18,865 nucleotides of DNA from Bacteroidales bacterium (GTDB lineage: Bacteria; Bacteroidota; Bacteroidia; Bacteroidales; P3). Made by a program: the position numbers and the translations under genes. Positions 14,601 to 18,865 of this stretch are shown here, in pieces; positions within the stretch are counted from its first letter, which is position 1, and each line of letters begins with the position of its first letter. Below the pieces are notes generated by a model. That model saw only the letters and a program-made list of their open reading frames with translations. It made no database searches and was not told the DNA's origin. Where the stretch lies: positions 1 to 18,865 of the forward strand of contig JAEDJL010000041.1 of NCBI GenBank assembly GCA_016296345.1, in the 5' to 3' direction.

Positions 14601-14608
14601 CAAAAATA
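14601..14608 (-). promoter_or_regulatory. Candidate -7 box for the PUR-domain gene
   Basis: TATTTTTG on the minus strand matches TAnnTTTG, 31 nt before the PUR gene ATG. A -33 TTTG is not evident at 19-21 nt, so the promoter is only partly supported. Confidence 0.5.
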
Positions 14609-14663
14609 CGATTTTATTTCCTAATGCCGTATCTTCATGATGAGCAAAAACGATAATTTTTTA

Positions 14664-15344
14664 CTAATTCTTTGAGGAATAATCTCTTAAACCGAAAATA
14701 GAACTTCCAATCCTCACCATTGTGCTGCCTTGTTCGATTGCCAAAGCATAGTCGTGGGACATTCCCATCGAAAGTTCGCAAAACCAATCTTTGTCTGCAA
14801 AAAATCTTTCCTTGACACTGTCGAACACTTCTTTGAGGTGGTGAAATTCTTCGCGAGTTTTGTCTTCTCTGTCGGTTATTGAGCCAATTCCCATAAGACC
14901 GCACAATCTCACATTGGCAAGAGCGGCAAGCTCTTTGCACTCAAGAAGTTCTGCCAACTCCTCTTCGCTCATTCCAAACTTGGTTTCCTCGTGAGCAATG
15001 TCGATTTGCAAAAGACAATCGACTACTCTGCCGCACTTTATGGCTTCTTTGTTGATTTCTTTCAGCACTTTGAGACTATCAACCGAGTGAATCATGCTCA
15101 CAAACGGCACAATATATTTGACTTTGTTCGTTTGCAAATGACCAATGAAGTGCCAATGAATATCTTTTGGCAATACTTCATGTTTGTCTCTCATTTCCAA
15201 GGCTTTGTTTTCCCCAAAGAGACGTTGTCCTGCATCGTATGCTTGTTGCAAATCCTCAACCGGCTTGGTTTTTGATACCGCAATGAGCTTCACACCCGAA
15301 GGAAGCGAAGACTGATAATGCTTAATGTTTTCTGCTATCGACAT
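14664..15344 (-). CDS. PLP homeostasis protein, YggS/COG0325 family
   Basis: A 226-residue cytoplasmic PLP-binding protein of the alanine racemase N-terminal fold. KLIAVSKTKP (about 19-28) carries the PLP-binding Lys; RLFGENKALEM, DIHWHFIGHLQTNK, IHSVDS, ETKFGMSEEE, LMGIGS, LSMGMSHDYALAIEQGSTMVRIGSSIFG are all conserved family blocks. These proteins help balance vitamin B6 and amino acid pools and lack racemase activity. The frame is open upstream to 15479, but the start is the ATG at 15344, where homology begins and a promoter box lies just upstream. A 214-nt gap separates it from recN. Confidence 0.95.
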   Translation of the reverse strand: MSIAENIKHYQSSLPSGVKLIAVSKTKPVEDLQQAYDAGQRLFGENKALEMRDKHEVLPKDIHWHFIGHLQTNKVKYIVPFVSMIHSVDSLKVLKEINKEAIKCGRVVDCLLQIDIAHEETKFGMSEEELAELLECKELAALANVRLCGLMGIGSITDREDKTREEFHHLKEVFDSVKERFFADKDWFCELSMGMSHDYALAIEQGSTMVRIGSSIFGLRDYSSKN

Positions 15345-15377
15345 ATCGCCTGTTTTATTCGTCTGAATTAACAACTG

Positions 15378-15408
15378 CAAAGTTACAACAATATTATAGA
15401 ACTGCCAA
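15378..15408 (-). promoter_or_regulatory. Bacteroidetes-type promoter of the YggS-family gene
   Basis: TAACTTTG (15385-15378, minus strand) matches the -7 consensus, and TTG at 15408-15406 lies 20 nt upstream as expected for the -33 element. It is 33 nt before the ATG at 15344 and supports that start over the longer frame. Confidence 0.7.
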
Positions 15409-15558
15409 TCTTTCTCTCTGTCTTTTGCCTTCAAAAGGACAAATCGAAGCCTTGGAACAACAGACGCCCAAAAAGACAAATCAAGACTTGAATAGCTTGA
15501 ATTATCTTTCGTTAAAATCCAATTAAATCAGCAAATTGACAAAGATTGTTTGAAGTAA

Positions 15559-17271
15559 TTATTTAATCTTTTGAGCAAGCAATTCTTTTGCATTGGCAAG
15601 AGAGGCTTCTGTCGGATTTCCGCACGAAAGCAATGTGGCAATTTCCCACACTCTCTGCTCGAAAGAGAGCAACTCAACCTTTGTTTCGGTTTGATTATCT
15701 GCCTCATTTTTGCTCACTTTGAACTGAAAATCTGCCTTGGCTGCCGTTTGCGGCAGGTGTGTAATGGCAATTACTTGTGTGTTTTTGCTTATTCGGTGCA
15801 TTATGTCGGCAACCTTTGAGGCTGTCTCGCCCGATATGCCGCTGTCAATCTCGTCAAAAACGATTGCAGGCAGGTTTCGCCTCTCGCTAAGCAAGGTTTT
15901 TATTGCTAACATCAGACGCGAGAGTTCTCCTCCCGAGGCTGTCTTTTCTACCTGCTTCAATCGTTCTTCTCCTCCCTTGTTTGCATTAAACAAATACTCT
16001 ATCTTACAAGCTGCATTTTGGTCTAAATCTGCACTTTGACTGATATTTATTTTCAAGACGGCAGATTGCATTCCCACATGCTCCAAAATCTGTTTTACTC
16101 CCTGCTCCACAAGTTTTGCAGCCTGCGTTCTTTGTGCGAAAATTTCGTTTGCCAAATCCCACAATTCCTTCTGCTCGAATGCAATCTGCTTTTCGAGTTC
16201 TGCTTTTCTCTCTGTGAGTTGTTCGGTGTTTGAAAGGCTTTGAGAAAACTTCTCTTGCAACTGCAAAAGTTCCTCGACACTTGACACAGAGTGCTTTCGC
16301 TCCAAATCGTATATCAATTCGAGCCTTTCTCTCAAAGTTTGCAGACTTTCAGCATCAAAGTTTATACTCTCGGCAAAGCCTTGCAAATCGGCAAAGATGT
16401 CCTTCAGTTCGATAAGAGAAGACTCTGTTCTCTCGGCAAGCTCTTTCATTTTTTCACTTGTTCGAGAAGACTTGTCGATAAGGTTTTTCACTTGAAGTAA
16501 GTTTGGAAGTATTGCAGGATAATCCTCTCTCTCAAAGAGCGATAAGCATTCTGATATATTCTCTCTTACTTCTTCTGCACTCTCCATTAGTTCCAAGCGT
16601 TGCTCTCCTTCGGTTTGCTCTCCTACTTGCAGCTTTGCTTTTGCCAACTCTTCGTAAACGTATGTTGTATAGGCATTGTCTTTCTGCAATTCTTCCAAAG
16701 ATTTCTCCACCTGCGAGAGCTGTGAAAGGTCTTCTTTGTACCTGTGAAATAAAACGCCGTATTGCTGCAATAAAACGGCGTTTTGTCCGACTGAAACGCC
16801 GTTTTGTTTTGCCAAATCGCCGTTTTGCAAAAAGGCATCGACAACAGAGAATTGGAAGTCCTTGTTTCCAATGTCGAGAACGGAGTGTTGGCTGTGAATA
16901 TCAATAAGATAATCTGCCACTTCTTTCATCTGCGAGAGTTGAACGGGAGTATCGTTTACGAATGCACGCGATTTTCCGCTCGGGAGTATCTCTCGGCGAA
17001 ACACTGTCTCGTTTTCAAAATCCAAGTCGTTATCTTCAAATAATTTACGCTTGTCTTCTTGAAGCCAAAAGACAAGTTCGCAAACGCATTTCTTATCCTT
17101 GTCGAACAATACGTCCTTATCCGCCCTCTGACCGAGACAAAGACCGAGTGCCTGCAAAATCATGCTTTTTCCTGCACCCGTCTGACCACATATAACGGTA
17201 AATCCGTTCTCAAACTCCAAAAACTCAGAACGTATAAGGGCGTAATTCTCTATTTTCAAACTCTTCAACAT
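15559..17271 (-). CDS. recN: DNA repair protein RecN, carrying a repeat-derived insert
   Basis: A 570-residue SMC-like ATPase of recombinational double-strand break repair. Walker A is VICGQTGAGKS (about 26-36). The block YLIDIHSQHSVLDI (about 121-134) is the conserved RecN DIHGQH region. The signature TASGGELSRLMLAIK (about 444-458), Walker B IVFDEIDSGISG (about 470-481) and ITHLPQTAA (about 503-511) follow; the middle is coiled coil. Residues 149-176 show a 7-residue period (QNGDLAK, QNGVSVG, QNAVLLQ, QYGVLFH) encoded by a 21-bp DNA repeat. Compared with my recollection of Bacteroides RecN, which runs from VVD straight into the coiled coil, about 14 residues look extra. The frame is intact. 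It starts 69 nt after the FAH-like gene. Confidence 0.96.
   Translation of the reverse strand: MLKSLKIENYALIRSEFLEFENGFTVICGQTGAGKSMILQALGLCLGQRADKDVLFDKDKKCVCELVFWLQEDKRKLFEDNDLDFENETVFRREILPSGKSRAFVNDTPVQLSQMKEVADYLIDIHSQHSVLDIGNKDFQFSVVDAFLQNGDLAKQNGVSVGQNAVLLQQYGVLFHRYKEDLSQLSQVEKSLEELQKDNAYTTYVYEELAKAKLQVGEQTEGEQRLELMESAEEVRENISECLSLFEREDYPAILPNLLQVKNLIDKSSRTSEKMKELAERTESSLIELKDIFADLQGFAESINFDAESLQTLRERLELIYDLERKHSVSSVEELLQLQEKFSQSLSNTEQLTERKAELEKQIAFEQKELWDLANEIFAQRTQAAKLVEQGVKQILEHVGMQSAVLKINISQSADLDQNAACKIEYLFNANKGGEERLKQVEKTASGGELSRLMLAIKTLLSERRNLPAIVFDEIDSGISGETASKVADIMHRISKNTQVIAITHLPQTAAKADFQFKVSKNEADNQTETKVELLSFEQRVWEIATLLSCGNPTEASLANAKELLAQKIK
16755..16838. repeat. In-frame 21-bp-periodic repeat inside recN
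   Basis: Cores at 16755 (CGCCG), 16776 (CGGCG), 16797 (CGCCG) and 16818 (CGCCG), all exactly 21 bp apart, with A and T runs beside most of them. The intervening segments differ. On the recN strand the cores are read as Gly-Val or Ala-Val pairs, or Gly-Asp. The first two plus-strand cores pair with neighbours of opposite type, giving shorter hairpins than in the intergenic arrays. Because 21 is a multiple of 3, adding or losing units leaves the recN frame intact. Confidence 0.88.
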
Positions 17272-17340
17272 CTTGATTATCTTCTTTTTGTTGTTGCAAA
17301 AAGTCGTATGTATTATATATTGTGGGCTTGTGAGTTGTGT

Positions 17341-17877
17341 TTACTTTATTTTGCACGAAATAAGGCAAGCATCATCGGAACAAATCTCATACTTATCTCC
17401 TGCCTTTGCCTCAAATGCTTTGTCGCAAAGGGGAACAAAGAGCATATCTCCCACTTTTAGGCTCATTGTTTCGCTTACTCTCTGCATCTCTTTGGCAATT
17501 TTGCTTTCCAACTCTGCCAAAGAGAGTTGCAAGATCTGACTTCCACCTTTTCTTAAAGTAAATGAGAGGGATTTTATCTCACAAAAATTCATCTTTTCGC
17601 CGATTGCAAACGAGTAATCGAAAGCATTTTGCAGTGCATCGCCACCTTGTTCTTTTTTTCTGAAATCTAAGGCAAAACATACCTGCTCATAGTACTTTGA
17701 GGACAGCTTTGCAGGCACGCTTTTGCAAATCTGCTTAATCCTCACGGCAACTCCCGCGAAGAAAACAACGCCCTCTGCTTCACAATCTTCGGGAAGATAA
17801 AACGCCTCGCCGTCCGAAAGCAGCGAATTGTCGCTTTTGAGAACGACTTCTTGCTCCGAAACACACAAAACCTTCAT
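17341..17877 (-). CDS. Degenerate fumarylacetoacetate hydrolase (FAH)-fold protein
   Basis: A 178-residue protein resembling the short Bacteroidetes FAH-family proteins by its order of segments: AFYLPEDC, AVRIKQICKSVPAKLSSKYYEQ (pattern K.I....A..YY), CFALDFRKKEQ, then ALQNAFDYSFAIG, and SLKVGDMLFVPL near the C-terminus (usually LKxGDLIFTGTP). The usual N-terminal block with CIGRNY is replaced by CVSEQE. Of the metal-binding E-x-E pair, the region reads EGV (about 35-37); the later Asp is kept (Asp71) but ARD is replaced by KKE, and the conserved Lys near AFD is Asn. It is probably not a normal metal-dependent hydrolase. It sits 6 nt after the exonuclease gene and 69 nt before recN. The assignment rests on pattern recall. 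Confidence 0.6.
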   Translation of the reverse strand: MKVLCVSEQEVVLKSDNSLLSDGEAFYLPEDCEAEGVVFFAGVAVRIKQICKSVPAKLSSKYYEQVCFALDFRKKEQGGDALQNAFDYSFAIGEKMNFCEIKSLSFTLRKGGSQILQLSLAELESKIAKEMQRVSETMSLKVGDMLFVPLCDKAFEAKAGDKYEICSDDACLISCKIK

Positions 17878-17883
17878 TCCGGA

Positions 17884-18693
17884 TTACTTTTTACCCAACT
17901 TGCGAAGTCGAATTTCCTGAACAAGACGCTTGGTACTCAAAGGAAATTCGCTTTTCATTATCCAATCGAAGTAAGCCGGCTCTTGGTCAAACACAATCTC
18001 GGCAACCTTGCCCTTATGCTTGCCAAAATTGAAACATTCTCTGCCTTGGGCATCGTAAACAAAGTGTCCGACCAAGTCAGCCCAACGTTTGTTGCTCGTA
18101 AAGTCCGAAAGAGCAGCCACATTGTTCACAACAGGTTCGGTAATCTTGCCATTGGAATCCTTAAACTTCACTCCGTTGTACTTATCAAGCTGAGCCTTCA
18201 AAACTTCAAGCGTTGCCCTTGTGTCAGCTCCCGCAGTGTGAGCATCTTCGAGGTTTTTGTTCAAGTAAAACTTCACTGCACCCGAAAGAGTTCTCGGTTC
18301 CATTTTGTGAAATATGTTCTGCACATCAACAAATCGACGATTTGAAAGCGGGAAATCTACTCCTGCTCTCAAAAACTCCTCAACAAGCAAAGGCAAATCA
18401 AATTTGTTTGAATTGTATCCGCACAAATCTGCATTACCAACAAAGTCTGCTATTCTCCTTGCCGCATCCTTAAAAGTGGGAGCATCTTTCACGTCCTCAT
18501 CACTTATTCCGTGAATAGCGGTTGTTTCAGGCGGAATAGGGACTGTGGGATTGAGCCTCATGCAAAGCTCCTCTTCGCTTCCGTCTGTATTGACTTTTAT
18601 CATGCAAAGCTCGACAATGTGAGCCTGACCGACGACAAGACCCGTCGTTTCCAAATCAAAAACCACCAAAGGTTTGCTTAAATTTAGTTCCAT
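17884..18693 (-). CDS. DnaQ-family 3'-5' exonuclease with ExoX-like C-terminal domain
   Basis: A 269-residue DEDDh exonuclease. Exo I is VVFDLETTGL (Asp13, Glu15), Exo II is CGYNSNKFDLPLL (Asp99), Exo III is EDAHTAGADTRAT (His152, Asp157), so all catalytic residues are present. After a linker, residues about 205-265 form an ExoX-like C-terminal domain: FNFGKHKGKVAEIV, then PAYFDWIMKSEFPLSTK. Related to the proofreading epsilon subunit, but the added tail suggests a free nuclease used in repair; in Bacteroidetes such a gene is often close to recN, as here. It starts 14 nt after the FKBP gene stop. Confidence 0.92.
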   Translation of the reverse strand: MELNLSKPLVVFDLETTGLVVGQAHIVELCMIKVNTDGSEEELCMRLNPTVPIPPETTAIHGISDEDVKDAPTFKDAARRIADFVGNADLCGYNSNKFDLPLLVEEFLRAGVDFPLSNRRFVDVQNIFHKMEPRTLSGAVKFYLNKNLEDAHTAGADTRATLEVLKAQLDKYNGVKFKDSNGKITEPVVNNVAALSDFTSNKRWADLVGHFVYDAQGRECFNFGKHKGKVAEIVFDQEPAYFDWIMKSEFPLSTKRLVQEIRLRKLGKK

Positions 18694-18707
18694 GAGCTTT
18701 CAAAGAC

Positions 18708-18865
18708 TTATTTTATCACTTCTACCAATTCCAATTCAAAAACAAGAGTTGAGAAAGGTGCAATCTCTCCCCTCTGACGAGCGCCGTAAGCAAGCGAAGA
18801 AGGGATTACAACTATTCCTTTCTCGCCTTGGCTCATCATCTTGACCGCACGCTCAAATCCTTCTA
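18708..18865 (-). CDS. FKBP-type peptidyl-prolyl cis-trans isomerase, 3' end only
   Basis: The last 51 codons of a gene that continues beyond the right edge. The segment EGFERAVKMMSQGEKGIVVI, then PSSLAYGARQRGEIAP, then STLVFELELVEV is the C-terminal half of an FKBP domain (compare the family patterns LMxxGxK and IPxxLAYG...IPPNSTLVFEVEL). FKBPs catalyse prolyl isomerisation; whether this one is periplasmic or a lipoprotein cannot be judged without its N-terminus. The TAA is at 18710-18708. Confidence 0.9.
   Translation of the reverse strand, partial: EGFERAVKMMSQGEKGIVVIPSSLAYGARQRGEIAPFSTLVFELELVEVIK

Noticed and set aside
16503..16907. Plus-strand open frame with Lys-Arg-Arg-Phe units
   Set aside because: It is antisense to recN, which has all its conserved motifs over this stretch.

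Overview
The window looks like chromosomal DNA from a member of the Bacteroidetes, most likely the order Bacteroidales. The evidence is the gene set: a T9SS-sorted secreted protease, the long form of NusB, a DUF1573 lipoprotein, a PUR-domain (DUF3276) protein, DUF5683 and DUF3943 proteins, and a nusB-DUF1573-yajC-ybbR-coaE cluster. Several genes also have TAnnTTTG -7 promoter boxes. Base composition is moderately AT-rich throughout, and no tRNA, rRNA, insertion sequence, prophage or CRISPR array was seen. Every recognised gene lies on the minus strand, so transcription runs from high to low coordinates. No gene-free stretch exceeds about 300 bases.

Layout, in transcription order from the right end. 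(1) 18865-15559: 3' end of an FKBP-type prolyl isomerase, a DnaQ-type exonuclease with an ExoX-like tail, a degenerate FAH-fold protein, and recN. (2) 15344-14664: a PLP homeostasis protein (YggS family) with its own promoter. (3) 14569-10687: a PUR-domain protein, a terminator, then parA, parB, a DUF5683 protein and hutI, tightly packed. (4) 10491-9022: a DUF3943 outer-membrane protein. (5) 8934-6378: pgi and a SLC13/ArsB-type permease whose stop codon lies in the loop of an intrinsic terminator. (6) 6284-2875: nusB, a DUF1573 lipoprotein, yajC, ybbR and coaE, with a well-formed promoter before nusB. (7) 2834-227: a lysyl-endopeptidase-like T9SS protease, a TfoX N-domain protein, a 58-residue lipoprotein, and a SprT-like zinc-peptidase-fold protein that may be frameshifted near its C-terminus.

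The most unusual thing is a family of 21-bp-periodic repeats with a conserved CGSCG core (S = G or C), usually flanked by A and T runs as AAAACGSCGTTTT. It occurs at four places: two intergenic arrays (about 9-87 and 10577-10661), one array inside recN (about 16755-16838), and one degenerate array inside the signal-peptide region of the DUF1573 lipoprotein (about 5248-5310). The cores keep an exact 21-bp spacing in all but one interval while the 16-bp segments between them differ. In both genes the array is read in the same frame and gives a 7-residue period with Gly-Val or a related pair at each core. The intergenic copies fold into hairpins, one of them a perfect 24-bp inverted repeat. This resembles a small palindromic element that can sit between genes or in frame inside them.
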